Of a DNA stretch of 64,000 bases, positions 1 to 8,682 are shown piece by piece. Each line of letters begins with the position of its first letter. Position 1 is the stretch's first letter. The notes beneath the pieces are model-generated. The model did no database searches. It saw only the letters and a program-made list of their open reading frames with translations, and had not been told where the DNA came from. The position numbers and the translations under genes are program-made. Location: positions 37,980 through 101,979 of the forward strand of contig JBBRCE010000014.1 of NCBI GenBank assembly GCA_038205115.1. The letters are read 5' to 3'. Origin of the DNA: JBBRCE01 sp038205115 (GTDB taxonomy: Bacteria > Planctomycetota > Planctomycetia > Pirellulales > JBBRCE01).

Positions 1-617
1 ATTCGCTCCCAATCGGCCGCGCCTTGGAAAAAATCCTGCGCGGTGCGGCCATGTACGGTTAGCGCGGCCGCGCCAGCCGCTTCGACCGCTTGCGCCACCT
101 CAATGGCATTGATGGAACTCCGCGAGCAGCCCAAGCGAATTTTGGCCGTCACCGGCGTGGGCGCGCAAGCCGCCACCACGCGGGCAACAATCTGACCCAC
201 GCGGTCCGGATCGCGCAGCAAATACGAGCCGCTGTGCGCTTTCTCGGTCACTTTCTTGACAGGGCAGCCAAAGTTGATGTCCACCACGCTCACGCGCAGC
301 TCGTGCGCCAGCTTGGCGCCAACGGCGGCCAGCGTGGCCGGATCGTTATCCCACATCTGCACGGCCAGCGGCCGCGGTTCGTCTGGCACGCCCCACAGTC
401 GATCGGGAAATTCCTCGTTTCGCTCCATCCACAAAAAACCGCGGGCGCTAATCATTTCCGTGGCTTGCAAACCGGCACCGCCGAACTGACGCACCACCTG
501 GCGGTAAGCGTAGTTGGTGTAACCAGCCATCGGCGCTTGCAAGATCGGCGGATCGACCAGCAGCGGCCCAATCTTTAGCGGTGCAATCTGCGGCAGCGAT
601 GGTAACACGGCAGACAT
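1..617 (-). CDS. dusB: tRNA-dihydrouridine synthase, DusB-like (partial, runs off left edge)
   Basis: This FMN enzyme reduces uridine in the tRNA D-loop to dihydrouridine with NAD(P)H. Reading the minus strand from the ATG at 617 gives MSAVLPSLPQIAPLKIGPLL, then the flavin-binding motif APMAGYTN (residues 28-35). Next comes DINFGCPVKKV with the catalytic Cys near residue 118, then AKIRLG and LTVHGRTAQ close to the window edge. All are hallmark Dus positions in the usual order and spacing. About 205 N-terminal residues are present; the C-terminal part lies outside the window. The kinase gene upstream ends 57 bases before this start. The family call is firm; the DusB subgroup is inferred from overall motif style and is less certain. 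Confidence 0.9.
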   Translation of the reverse strand, partial: MSAVLPSLPQIAPLKIGPLLVDPPILQAPMAGYTNYAYRQVVRQFGGAGLQATEMISARGFLWMERNEEFPDRLWGVPDEPRPLAVQMWDNDPATLAAVGAKLAHELRVSVVDINFGCPVKKVTEKAHSGSYLLRDPDRVGQIVARVVAACAPTPVTAKIRLGCSRSSINAIEVAQAVEAAGAAALTVHGRTAQDFFQGAADWER

Positions 618-674
618 CGAATGACCGAACTCCGGTGGCATGAAACATCGCAGGCAGGCGCCGCGCAACATCCA

Positions 675-1850
675 TTAAAGCAAGAATCGCAGCGCCAGCC
701 AAACGCCCATCAGCAGGATGACGCCCACCACCGCAGCCACGACGATTTTCACCGAACCGGCTGAACTCGGTTGAGCCGACGATGAGGGCGAGGGCTGTTG
801 CGCTTCGGGCTCGCGAAAAATCAACCGCGTGCTCTTTTTAGCAACCGGCGCTGGCGGACTGCCGACAATGGCCGTGCCGCGCGAAGAAATCAGCTTGGGC
901 AGCGAGTCGGGCGGGGCTTCGATGGCACTGTTCCGCGTGCCACGCGCGCCGGCAGGTGTGCCGGTCGATTGAGATACAGGTGCCGCGTAGGCAGCCTCCG
1001 GCACGCGCTGGCCGGAGATGGCCGCGGCAAATTCCGCCGCCGAAGCAAACCGCGCCGCGGGATTTTTTTCCAAAGCGCGCATTACCGCCCGCCCCAACGG
1101 CGTGCCGGCAATGCTGGAGGGCAGCGGTGGCGGGCTGTCGGTGTTGTGCATCATCATCACGCGCACCTGGCTCGGATCGTCAAACGGCACGCGGCCAGTC
1201 AGCGCTTCGTACAGCACCACGCCCAACGAATAAAAATCGCTGGCCATGGTCACCACCTCGCCTTGGCACTGCTCGGGGCTCATATATTCGGGCGTGCCGA
1301 GCACGCCGCCAGATGCCGTAAGCCGCGTGGTTTCGGACAGGCCCGAGCCGTCTTCTTTGCCGACAACCTTGGCGATACCAAAATCCAGCACCTTCACATC
1401 GTCGCCAGCGGTGCCGTCGCAGATGAAAATGTTGTGCGGTTTGAGGTCGCGATGCACCACGCCTAGCGCGTGTGCTTCGCCCACCGCATCCAGGGTTTGC
1501 AGCGCGATATCGGTGACGCGCGCGATCGGCAGTTTGCTGTGCTGACGCACCAGTTCGGTCAGCTCGCGACCGTTCAAAAACTCCATGATCACATATACGC
1601 TGCCGTCGGCCGCTTTGAGCACGTCTTGAATCTTGACGGCGTGATTGCTCTTCAGCATCCGCGTCAACTTAGCTTCACGTTGCAGCCGATGTTCCAGCTC
1701 GGGCAGCGTGCGCGTCCAGGGCAGCAGAATTTTGATGGCCACCGGGCCGCCGGTGTGGTTGTCGATGGCCAGGTAGACCACGCCGAACGAGCCGCGACCC
1801 ACCTCACGCTCGATGCGGAACCGATTCTCGAACAAATCGCCAGGGTGCAT
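675..1850 (-). CDS. Hanks-type Ser/Thr protein kinase with C-terminal membrane anchor
   Basis: A 391-residue PknB-like kinase. The kinase domain spans about residues 10-280: Gly-rich loop GRGSFG (19-24), ATP lysine in VAIK (K40), catalytic loop HRDLKPHN (133-140), DFG (156-158) and the activation segment GTPEYMSPEQ. A Pro/Ser-rich linker follows, then a single membrane helix near residues 367-389 with no extracellular sensor domain after it, so the kinase faces the cytoplasm. Such kinases are abundant in Planctomycetes; their substrates cannot be read from sequence. The ATG at 1850 lies 9 bases after the SRAP stop codon, so the two genes are probably co-transcribed, although no Shine-Dalgarno sequence is obvious. 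Confidence 0.93.
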   Translation of the reverse strand: MHPGDLFENRFRIEREVGRGSFGVVYLAIDNHTGGPVAIKILLPWTRTLPELEHRLQREAKLTRMLKSNHAVKIQDVLKAADGSVYVIMEFLNGRELTELVRQHSKLPIARVTDIALQTLDAVGEAHALGVVHRDLKPHNIFICDGTAGDDVKVLDFGIAKVVGKEDGSGLSETTRLTASGGVLGTPEYMSPEQCQGEVVTMASDFYSLGVVLYEALTGRVPFDDPSQVRVMMMHNTDSPPPLPSSIAGTPLGRAVMRALEKNPAARFASAAEFAAAISGQRVPEAAYAAPVSQSTGTPAGARGTRNSAIEAPPDSLPKLISSRGTAIVGSPPAPVAKKSTRLIFREPEAQQPSPSSSAQPSSAGSVKIVVAAVVGVILLMGVWLALRFLL

Positions 1851-1859
1851 GATTGCCAG

Positions 1860-2549
1860 CTACAGATCAAACAAGGTGCGTTCGACGACCGCCGCCGCCA
1901 GACATTGCGGATCGTCATGTCTTGGACTGTTAACGTAGTTGCTGACGGCGTGCAGTTCCAGGGCCGCGCAGGGCGAACTGCGGAAGATGTCGGCCATTTT
2001 TTCGGCCGGCAGCGCGCCCGCCGTCAGCCAGGCGTCGTAATCCGCCGGCGCCACGATCACCGGCATCCGCTCGTGCAACGGCCGCAAGGTCGGGTTGGCG
2101 GCGGTCGTCAGAATGGTACACGATTCGATCTGTCCAGCCGCGCCGCGCCAACAATCCCACAAACCGGCAAACGCAAACGGCGACTGATCTGGCAGGCGAA
2201 CATGGAACGGCGCTTTGCGTTTGCCGGACGTTTTCCATTCGTAAAAACCGTCGGCCGGAATCAAGCAGCGACGCGACTCCAGCGATTGGCGGAAGGCCGG
2301 TTTGCCGGCTGCGGTTTCCGAGCGGGCATTGATCGGCGCGGGCACGCCGCTTTCGGTTTGCGCCCAATGCGGCACCAGACCCCAGCGCAATTCGCACCAC
2401 TGGCGATGAAAATCTTCGGCGGTAAGCCGCATCGCCAAAATGGCCTGGCTGGGCGCAACGTTGAACCGCGGCGGCAGCACATCCAGCGGCAGCATGAACT
2501 GCCGCGCGAGTTCCGCGGCAGGAGTTCTCAGAGTGAAGCGGCCGCACAT
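1860..2549 (-). CDS. yedK: SOS response-associated peptidase (SRAP; YedK/HMCES family)
   Basis: A 229-residue protein starting MCGRFTL. Cys2 becomes the N-terminal nucleophile after Met removal and, in this family, forms a thiazolidine crosslink with abasic sites in single-stranded DNA, shielding them during replication. Other active-site positions are in place: N74 in NARSET, E104 in ADGFYEW and H159 in LRPLHERMP. PRFNVAPSQ (28-36) is also typical. The length is normal. It lies immediately upstream of the kinase gene and downstream of the DedA gene on the same strand. No LexA-type box was recognised upstream, so SOS control is not shown. Confidence 0.94.
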   Translation of the reverse strand: MCGRFTLRTPAAELARQFMLPLDVLPPRFNVAPSQAILAMRLTAEDFHRQWCELRWGLVPHWAQTESGVPAPINARSETAAGKPAFRQSLESRRCLIPADGFYEWKTSGKRKAPFHVRLPDQSPFAFAGLWDCWRGAAGQIESCTILTTAANPTLRPLHERMPVIVAPADYDAWLTAGALPAEKMADIFRSSPCAALELHAVSNYVNSPRHDDPQCLAAAVVERTLFDL

Positions 2550-2612
2550 GGCACTAACAAGCGGAAGATGATGGGATGAATGACAATCGCGCGGGCGACA
2601 ACTGCCAGCGAG

Positions 2613-3311
2613 TCAATCGTTGACAGCCGACTGATTGGCGACCGGCATGCGCGGCCGCAGTCGTGCGCGCAAAAAACCAATCACGATGGGCAGCACGCTG
2701 AGCAGCACGATGCCCAGCACCACGGCTTCGAAGTGATCGTGAATCACGGGGATGTTACCCAAAAAGTAACCGGCCAATGTCATGGCCAGCACCCAGCCAA
2801 CACCGCCGATGATATTGTACATGGCAAACTGCCGGTAGTTCATCCGGGCCACGCCGGCTACAAATGGCGTGAACGTACGGACCAGCGGCACAAACCGCGC
2901 CAGGATAATCGCCAAGCCGCCGTGTCGTTCATAAAACGCCTTGGCGGCCAGCAGATGCTCGTGCTTGATGAATCGCATTCGCCCTTTTTCGAATACGTAT
3001 TCGCCAGCTTGCAGCCCCAAGTAAAAGTTCACGGCATCGCCCACAATGGCCGCCGCACACAGGCAGAGGTTGAGCAGCGCGATGTCGAAAACGCCTTGGC
3101 TGGAGAGCAGTCCGGCGGCAAACAGCAGCGAGTCGCCCGGCAAAAAGAAGCCAATCAGCAGCCCTGTCTCGCTAAAGATGATGGCGCTCAGAATCGCGTA
3201 TTTTGCCCAGGGCGCGGAGCCACCAAGTTCGAGAAACTTCTGCAGGTTTTCTGGCTTGGCCAACCGGACCAGCGAGAGCACGAACTCCCAACTTCGATGC
3301 AAAAAATCCAC
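2613..3311 (-). CDS. DedA family membrane protein
   Basis: A 232-residue polytopic inner-membrane protein of the DedA/SNARE-associated family, whose bacterial members take part in lipid (undecaprenyl phosphate) transport and envelope homeostasis. Visible family features are the ETGLLIGFFLPGDSLL segment (about residues 48-63), GLQAGEYVFEKG and the conserved arginine region ARFVPLVRTFTPFVAG followed by FAMYNIIGGVGW. The start is a GTG at 3311, preceded by AGGAAG about 8 bases upstream; the nearby ATG is in another frame. Family assignment is secure; the transported lipid is unknown. Confidence 0.92.
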   Translation of the reverse strand: MDFLHRSWEFVLSLVRLAKPENLQKFLELGGSAPWAKYAILSAIIFSETGLLIGFFLPGDSLLFAAGLLSSQGVFDIALLNLCLCAAAIVGDAVNFYLGLQAGEYVFEKGRMRFIKHEHLLAAKAFYERHGGLAIILARFVPLVRTFTPFVAGVARMNYRQFAMYNIIGGVGWVLAMTLAGYFLGNIPVIHDHFEAVVLGIVLLSVLPIVIGFLRARLRPRMPVANQSAVND

Positions 3312-3502
3312 GCGGCATGCTTCCTAACGAATGTCAGATTGATGTGTAACCGCTGGCCGCTCAGCCCGAAGCGTCGGCCGCGATTCGCAAGAACGGCTCG
3401 TTTGCCGCCTGTTTCAATTATAGAGGCTGCAGGCAATTCGCTCCAAGAGCAATGGTTGCTGCGGCGGTCCGCTGCCAGCAGCAGAGAACGATTGAACTGG
3501 CA

Positions 3503-3531
3503 TTACCGCGCAGCGGACAACGCGTTATAGT
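3503..3531 (+). promoter_or_regulatory. possible sigma70-like promoter for the Tyr/Pro-rich protein
   Basis: TATAGT at 3526-3531 is a near-consensus -10 box; the hexamer 17 bases upstream is TTACCG, a poor -35 box. It lies 45 bases before the start codon at 3576. The same TATAGT box occurs in the better promoter at 35133-35161. Confidence 0.35.
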
Positions 3532-3575
3532 TTGAGCGGTTGAACGTCCGATTTTACTGCTAAGGAGAGCAATTT

Positions 3576-3875
3576 ATGCTGCGCTATATTTTGGCGGCGA
3601 CCACGTTACTGGGCTTAGCCGTGGCGGTAACGCCGGCACAAGCCGGACACACCTCGTTCGGCTTCAGTTATTCGGAAGGCTACGCGCCGCGACCGGCATA
3701 CTACGCGCCGTATCCGCAATATTATGTGGCGCAGCCGGCGTACTATCCGCCACCGCCCGTCTACGCCGCTCCGCCGGTCTATTACGCGCCGCAACCGGTG
3801 TATTATGCGCCGCCGCAACCGGTGTACTACGCGCCGCAACCGGCCGTGCGGACGTCGATCCGCGTCGGGTTTTAA
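3576..3875 (+). CDS. small secreted Tyr/Pro-rich repeat protein
   Basis: A 99-residue protein with a clear signal peptide (residues 1 to about 23, MLRYILAATTLLGLAVAV, cleavage after AQA). The mature part is made almost entirely of tandem PVYYAPP/QPVYYAP-type repeats ending in VRTSIRVGF. An AAGGAGAG Shine-Dalgarno sits about 7 bases before the ATG. Low-complexity YYAPP proteins of this kind are common in planctomycete secretomes and could be structural wall or matrix material, but no function is established. It converges with the decarboxylase operon ending at 3912. Confidence 0.8.
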   Translation: MLRYILAATTLLGLAVAVTPAQAGHTSFGFSYSEGYAPRPAYYAPYPQYYVAQPAYYPPPPVYAAPPVYYAPQPVYYAPPQPVYYAPQPAVRTSIRVGF

Positions 3876-3911
3876 GCGAGCAACGAACTGTCACGTCGGG
3901 CGCCGCGATCA

Positions 3912-5324
3912 TCAGCGAGTCGATGATCGGCTTGCGCTACGTGCGGCCAGCATGTGTACGGGCGGAATGTCGCGAATGAAGTTTTGCGCCGTCGAGTAGC
4001 TGTACGCACCTTGATAGGGCATCAGCAGCACGTCGCCCGGCTCAATGGCCGCCGCGCGCACGTGAAAGCCAAAAATATCCTCCGGGTCGCACAGCGAACC
4101 GCAGACGCGCAGCGGCAAATCCGCCAGCGCCGGCCGCGTCAGATTGATGATCGGCACGTAAACGTGCAGGTAGCGTTCCCAGCCGATCATGTGAATGCCG
4201 CCGTCGACGATGACCAGATCATCGCGCTTTTTATCGACCACGCGTAGCAGGTAGTGCATGGCGCGCGAGGCCACGACGCGTCCGGGCTCGGAAAAATATT
4301 CGCAGTTGCCGCCGAGCAGTGGTTCCAGATGTTCGCCAATCGCCGCGCCAATGACCTGCGCGTAATCGACCAGCGGCACGGAGTTTTGCTCGAAGTACGG
4401 CGTTTCGAAGCGGCAGCGCGCGCCGAAGTGTTCGGCTGCCAGTTTCAGCAGTTCGCCCTGCGGCGTTTCGGCCGGATAGCGACCTTCGATCTGGTGCGGT
4501 CGATATCCGCCGCCGAAATCGTAGTAGCGAATGGCGTCGCACTCGGCTGGCGAGAATTCGTTTCGCAAGCAGTTGGCCACGGCGGCAATCACGCCCGCAT
4601 GCGGCGTGCCGTCGTGAGTCCAGCTCAAATGCGACTGAATGCCTTGTAGTGCCAGGCCGCGATGCGCGCTGGCCGCGCGCCAGAATCGCGGCAGTTCGGC
4701 CAGCGGGATTCCGAATTTCGACCACGTGCCGTGCAGGCCCGTGTGAATTCGCACGCCGGCGCGAATGGGTTGCGCGGCGCTCGCGGTTACTTCGCCCAGG
4801 AGTTGCAATTCGCGAAAGCTGTCGATGTTGACGATCACGCGATCGGCATGCGCGGCGGCCAACTGCAAATCGGCGGTGGACTTGGCGGGGCCGCTGAACA
4901 AAATGCGCGGCGCGGATGTTTCCAGCGCCAGCCGCAGTTCGCGACTGCTGGAAACATCCAACCCAAAACCGCCTGCGACGGCCGCGCCAAACACCAGCGG
5001 GTGATGGTTGGATTTGATGGCGTAAAACGATCGATGCCGCGGCACGTGCGCGGCAAAGGCCATGGCGAACTCGTCGAGAATTGCCGCAAAACTGGCTTCG
5101 TCAAACACATAGCAGGGCGTTTCCTCCCTGGCGGCCAGCGCGAGCAAATCGTCGCGGCGCAGCAGCATCTGCCGGACCACGTGATCCAAATTGCCCGGCG
5201 TGGCGTCCACCGGTTCGGACAACAGCTTGTCGACCAGCGAGCGGTGAAAGGCGGCGTTTTCGATGAACATCGGCAGGACGTTGCCCGTGGAGTGGGGTGC
5301 AATTTTGAGGCGCGGCGAACTCAA
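3912..5324 (-). CDS. PLP-dependent decarboxylase, fold-type III (LysA / ornithine-DAP decarboxylase superfamily)
   Basis: A 470-residue alanine-racemase-fold enzyme. The PLP lysine is K104 in SFYAIKSN. Further motifs are GFGLDVSSSREL, the phosphate-binding YDFGGGYRP, EPGRVV and, from the partner subunit of the dimer, the catalytic Cys in CGSLCDPEDIF. These fit diaminopimelate, carboxynorspermidine or related amino-acid decarboxylases; the substrate cannot be read. The start is a TTG (5324) overlapping the TGA of the ATP-grasp gene; an internal ATG at 5270 is an alternative. As last gene of a tightly coupled operon with an ATP-grasp ligase and a C45-like amidohydrolase, it may process an amino-acid building block or product rather than housekeeping DAP. 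Confidence 0.88.
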   Translation of the reverse strand: MSSPRLKIAPHSTGNVLPMFIENAAFHRSLVDKLLSEPVDATPGNLDHVVRQMLLRRDDLLALAAREETPCYVFDEASFAAILDEFAMAFAAHVPRHRSFYAIKSNHHPLVFGAAVAGGFGLDVSSSRELRLALETSAPRILFSGPAKSTADLQLAAAHADRVIVNIDSFRELQLLGEVTASAAQPIRAGVRIHTGLHGTWSKFGIPLAELPRFWRAASAHRGLALQGIQSHLSWTHDGTPHAGVIAAVANCLRNEFSPAECDAIRYYDFGGGYRPHQIEGRYPAETPQGELLKLAAEHFGARCRFETPYFEQNSVPLVDYAQVIGAAIGEHLEPLLGGNCEYFSEPGRVVASRAMHYLLRVVDKKRDDLVIVDGGIHMIGWERYLHVYVPIINLTRPALADLPLRVCGSLCDPEDIFGFHVRAAAIEPGDVLLMPYQGAYSYSTAQNFIRDIPPVHMLAARSASRSSTR

Positions 5325-6655
5325 TCAGTGTAACGAAACTCGGCGGCCATGCGCTGGGCCAGTGCGTTGAAGGTGCCATCGGCAGCGTACATCGATAGCG
5401 ACGTAAAAATACTGCCGAGCGTGGTTTCGCCATCTGCCTGCTGTCCGGCCGCGCCGAACGACAGCAATTCGAACTGCTGCTGGTCGGCGCTAACCCGAAT
5501 GTCCGGACCAAGCCGGCGAATTCGCCGCGCCTGCGCCTGGTAACTGCCGCTGATCGGCGAGCGGGTTAAAGTTGTCAGCGGCGCGCGGGCTTCGGGCAGC
5601 AGCAGGTCCAACGTGGCGCCCGCAAACGACGTCTCTGGCATTCCATAGCGCAGCGGACCGGCGGTGTAACGCCGCCGAGTTTGAAAACCTTGCAAGAATC
5701 GCCGTCCGCAATCCAGGCCACCGCTCAGTTCGGGCCGTGCCAGCCATTGCGGAGTGGCGGCCGACATCCGCGGATTGCATTCGATGATCCACACTCGTTG
5801 CCGTGTGTCGACGAGAAAATCGACATTCGCCACACCAAAATAGCGCAGGCGATACAACTGATCTCCCAGTTTCAACAGCACGCGGTCGATCTCGCGCCGC
5901 GTAGCGGGCTCGATCCGTTGCGAGGGGATCCATTGCACGCCGGCGAAGCGCAGCGGCGCGCCATCGCCGGCGTGCGGGTAATAACATTGGCTGCGAATGG
6001 CCGAAAGTGCAATCGCGCCCGGCGTTACGAAAATGGTGATGCCGTAGGTCAGGCCTTCGACAAACTGCCGCACCAGGCAGCGCTGGCCGGGCGTGAGCTG
6101 AGCCGCTTGTGTGGCGGACGCCAGCGCCGCCCGATCATCGACAAAAAACGTGCCTTCTCCGCCCATCGAATCGGCAATCTGTAGCACCAACCGCCCACGC
6201 GGCAACCGCGGCGGCGGACGGCCGACTGTCAACGTGCCGCCGGCAGGGCAACGGATGCCAACGCTGCGCAAAAAGCGATCGAACCAGATTTTGTTTTCGA
6301 GCTTTCGCTGATGCTGAAAGTCGGCGGCCAGAAAACGAATGCCGTGCTGCCGCGACCACGCGTGCATCGCCGGAGTACACGAACTGCTGAGCAGCAGATC
6401 GCGAATGTTGCCGTCGATGAGCGTCTGCGCGAGATCGCTGTTGGCGAGCAGCGACTCGGTTGTCGGATAGACCTCGTGCCGCAACGTCGGTGCATGAAAT
6501 TCCAGCACGCGATCGGGCGGCAAGATCGAGCGTGCCCAAGCCACTTCCGGAGTGCCGCTGCGCACCAGCGCATGGCCTGGCGCATCGGCCGGCAAGTAAA
6601 AGCCATCGACGCCACGCGCAAAAAAGGCAAACGCGTTGATGGGCGCTGCGGTCAT
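5321..6655 (-). CDS. ATP-grasp domain ligase
   Basis: A 444-residue protein from the ATG at 6655, whose ATGA overlaps the stop of the upstream gene; longer frames begin inside that gene and are not favoured. The middle third is ATP-grasp: KIWFDRFLRSVGI, the lid-type Gly-rich stretch VLQIADSMGGEGTFFV, VRQFVEGLTYGI and the metal-binding end VWIIECNPRMSAATPQ. Such enzymes join a carboxylate to an amine through an acyl-phosphate. The N-terminal third (FAFFARGVDGFYLP and onward) resembles the preATP-grasp region but names no substrate. It is translationally coupled to its neighbours on both sides, implying that ligase, hydrolase and decarboxylase act in one pathway. Confidence 0.85.
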   Translation of the reverse strand: MTAAPINAFAFFARGVDGFYLPADAPGHALVRSGTPEVAWARSILPPDRVLEFHAPTLRHEVYPTTESLLANSDLAQTLIDGNIRDLLLSSSCTPAMHAWSRQHGIRFLAADFQHQRKLENKIWFDRFLRSVGIRCPAGGTLTVGRPPPRLPRGRLVLQIADSMGGEGTFFVDDRAALASATQAAQLTPGQRCLVRQFVEGLTYGITIFVTPGAIALSAIRSQCYYPHAGDGAPLRFAGVQWIPSQRIEPATRREIDRVLLKLGDQLYRLRYFGVANVDFLVDTRQRVWIIECNPRMSAATPQWLARPELSGGLDCGRRFLQGFQTRRRYTAGPLRYGMPETSFAGATLDLLLPEARAPLTTLTRSPISGSYQAQARRIRRLGPDIRVSADQQQFELLSFGAAGQQADGETTLGSIFTSLSMYAADGTFNALAQRMAAEFRYTD

Positions 6656-7836
6656 GCGAAGAATTGTGGACAGTAGCAATCGTCGACGGTCGCAGCGCCC
6701 GGCGCGGCGTACAATTCGATCCGCCCCGGCGATGCCTGTCCCACGCAATGCGTTTTGACATCGGCGTTGGCGTACGCATACGATCCACCGCGCCGCGACG
6801 CCAGGAGTTGAACGATATCGTCCGCCGTGGGCACGCCGCTCGCCAAAACCTTGCTCACGGCGACGCAGGTTCGCTGCGTGCGGGCGTCGTAACGAGCGCG
6901 TTCGCCCAGCGGCAACGCCTCGTCTGCTAGTAGCGGCGTGGCCGATTCGCTAACGGCATTCGGCTGAAATTGCCACGCGCCGGCCACTCGCGGAAGCGAT
7001 CGACTGCAAACGTGACGGTGTCCGATTTCGTGAATCGTTGCAGTGACCTGCCGCGTGCGGACGTCGATCACGTTAATGGCGCAGGCGTCAACAAAGGGAC
7101 GCAGCGCCAGCAATACGCGTCGCGGCGGCAGTTGGCCCGCCAGTCGCCAAGTGAGCCACGACGCCACGCATGTCGGGCAACCCACGTCGCTGGGCGCGCG
7201 GCGAACGTGCAACGAGTCGATGGCCTGAAATACGCCGGGCGACCAGCCGAACGCCGGCCCTGGAATCAAATATGGATAAATCAGCGAATGCAACTGCTGC
7301 TCGCCAATCTGAAACGAGACGATTCGGGCGCGGTCGAAATAACCGATCGTGTCTTCTTCCGTATGCCAGAACAGGACCGAGGCGTCGGCCAGTCGCAGCA
7401 TGCCGGTCTGACAGCCGGTGTTGTCGTCTTGCAGCCAAAAGGCGAGATCGGCGGCGGAAATCGTTTGTCCGTCAACACTCGCCGCGCGCTGCGCGCTGCG
7501 CTCCAGACCCGCTGCATTGCCCCAGGCGGCCAGGCAAGAAAAATATTCGACAATCGCCAGCGCCAACACGTCGCTACGCCCGTGGCTGTTTGCGCGCCGC
7601 GCGGCGAGATTCAGTAAATGCGTTCGGCAGCGGCGCGCCAGCGCAATTTGCTCGGCCAGCGCGGCAGAATTCGTGCTGTGCATCCTCCGCGTGACGACAT
7701 CGCGAATCACCGCGCGCAGCCGCTGTCCCAATTGGCAGTGGGCATCGGCGAGCGTGGGGGCGACAATCGACAGCCGGGCAGCGCCGGTCCAACGGACCAC
7801 GCGGCGTTTCAAAGATATTCGACGAGCAGCGGCCAC
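6652..7836 (-). CDS. putative C45-type Ntn hydrolase / acyltransferase (AAT-like)
   Basis: A 394-residue protein not trivially recognised. The segment NTGCQTGMLRLADASVLFWH followed by TEED (from about residue 139) matches the pattern of the acyl-CoA:6-aminopenicillanate acyltransferase/C45 family, in which autoproteolysis exposes a Cys nucleophile followed by a strand and an N/H-x-E-D turn; C142 would be that Cys. PGPAFGWSPGVFQAIDSLHV and a late GRIELYAAPG strand also fit the family layout. The prodomain of about 141 residues is somewhat longer than that of penicillin AAT. Start is GTG 7836, 3 bases after the upstream stop. The family call is an inference from motif spacing. It lies between a YkgJ-like gene and an ATP-grasp gene. 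Confidence 0.6.
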   Translation of the reverse strand: MAAARRISLKRRVVRWTGAARLSIVAPTLADAHCQLGQRLRAVIRDVVTRRMHSTNSAALAEQIALARRCRTHLLNLAARRANSHGRSDVLALAIVEYFSCLAAWGNAAGLERSAQRAASVDGQTISAADLAFWLQDDNTGCQTGMLRLADASVLFWHTEEDTIGYFDRARIVSFQIGEQQLHSLIYPYLIPGPAFGWSPGVFQAIDSLHVRRAPSDVGCPTCVASWLTWRLAGQLPPRRVLLALRPFVDACAINVIDVRTRQVTATIHEIGHRHVCSRSLPRVAGAWQFQPNAVSESATPLLADEALPLGERARYDARTQRTCVAVSKVLASGVPTADDIVQLLASRRGGSYAYANADVKTHCVGQASPGRIELYAAPGAATVDDCYCPQFFA

Positions 7837-7839
7837 GAG

Positions 7840-8544
7840 CTAAACAGACTTTCCCGGCGTTAAGATTTGCAACAGCGGCCCGGCGTTTTCGCCGGTAGTG
7901 GTAGTGGCCGGCAAACCGGCCAACGTCTGCGCTTCGAGCGCGTCGAGTTCGGCCACCAGTTCCTCGCCAAAAAAGGCCAGCATTTCACCGCGCTGCGCCT
8001 GATACAGCGTTTGCCCCTGATCGACACAGATCAGCGATTGATCCAGCACCTCCGACGGCGGGCAAAGCACGCCGGATTCGATCATCAGCGGAAACAGCCA
8101 GCAGACATGCGGCTTGATGGTGTGATAATCGATGCCATTTTCCAGGCAATACGAATGAATGCCGCAGCCACGGCTGGTGCGATTCCGAAAGGCGCACGCG
8201 CCGTCGATCACTGCCGCGCGACGAAAACTGCCGCCGGGCAGATCGGGGTCGTGATGCACTTGCTCGTTAAACCACTGCTCGCGCGGCACGCCCAGGTACG
8301 GCTCCAGCCGATCGGCGAATTCGCCCTGCAGCCAGCCGACGTTTTCCAGATCGACATCGCAACCATATTGGCAGCAAGAGTCGTGGCAGAACGTGCAATC
8401 CATACAGGCGGCGAAATAGCGGCGCACAAAGATCGCCGGATCGACGTGCGTAACCACCGGGTCGCCACGCCGCGAAGCAAACGTCCGGCTCAATCGAAAC
8501 AGCGTGGCGCCGGTTGCCCGTTGGCCGGTGTCTGTGTCTGCCAT
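7840..8544 (-). CDS. YkgJ/DUF3109-like cysteine-cluster protein
   Basis: A 234-residue protein from ATG 8544, with GGGAG about 10 bases upstream; longer in-frame starts lack such a site. It has a dense N-terminal Cys motif, CMDCTFCHDSCCQYGCDVD (about residues 43-61), followed by CAFRN, RGCGIHSYC and KPHVCWLFPL. This arrangement is typical of YkgJ-type putative zinc or iron-sulfur binding proteins, whose biochemical role is unknown; some act as maturation factors or oxidoreductases. It is followed after only 3 bases by the C45-like gene, so a role in the same pathway is likely. Confidence 0.72.
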   Translation of the reverse strand: MADTDTGQRATGATLFRLSRTFASRRGDPVVTHVDPAIFVRRYFAACMDCTFCHDSCCQYGCDVDLENVGWLQGEFADRLEPYLGVPREQWFNEQVHHDPDLPGGSFRRAAVIDGACAFRNRTSRGCGIHSYCLENGIDYHTIKPHVCWLFPLMIESGVLCPPSEVLDQSLICVDQGQTLYQAQRGEMLAFFGEELVAELDALEAQTLAGLPATTTTGENAGPLLQILTPGKSV

Positions 8545-8682
8545 GTCTTGCAACTCCCTTGCCGCTGCTTGTTGCCCGCAAATCACGAGACGCGTGATTG
8601 AATTGGGATGGCCGTAGGGTAACAATTCGCGCGGCGAACCGAAAGTGCCGCGGATGAGAATTCGCTTGCCTTCGGCTATGGA

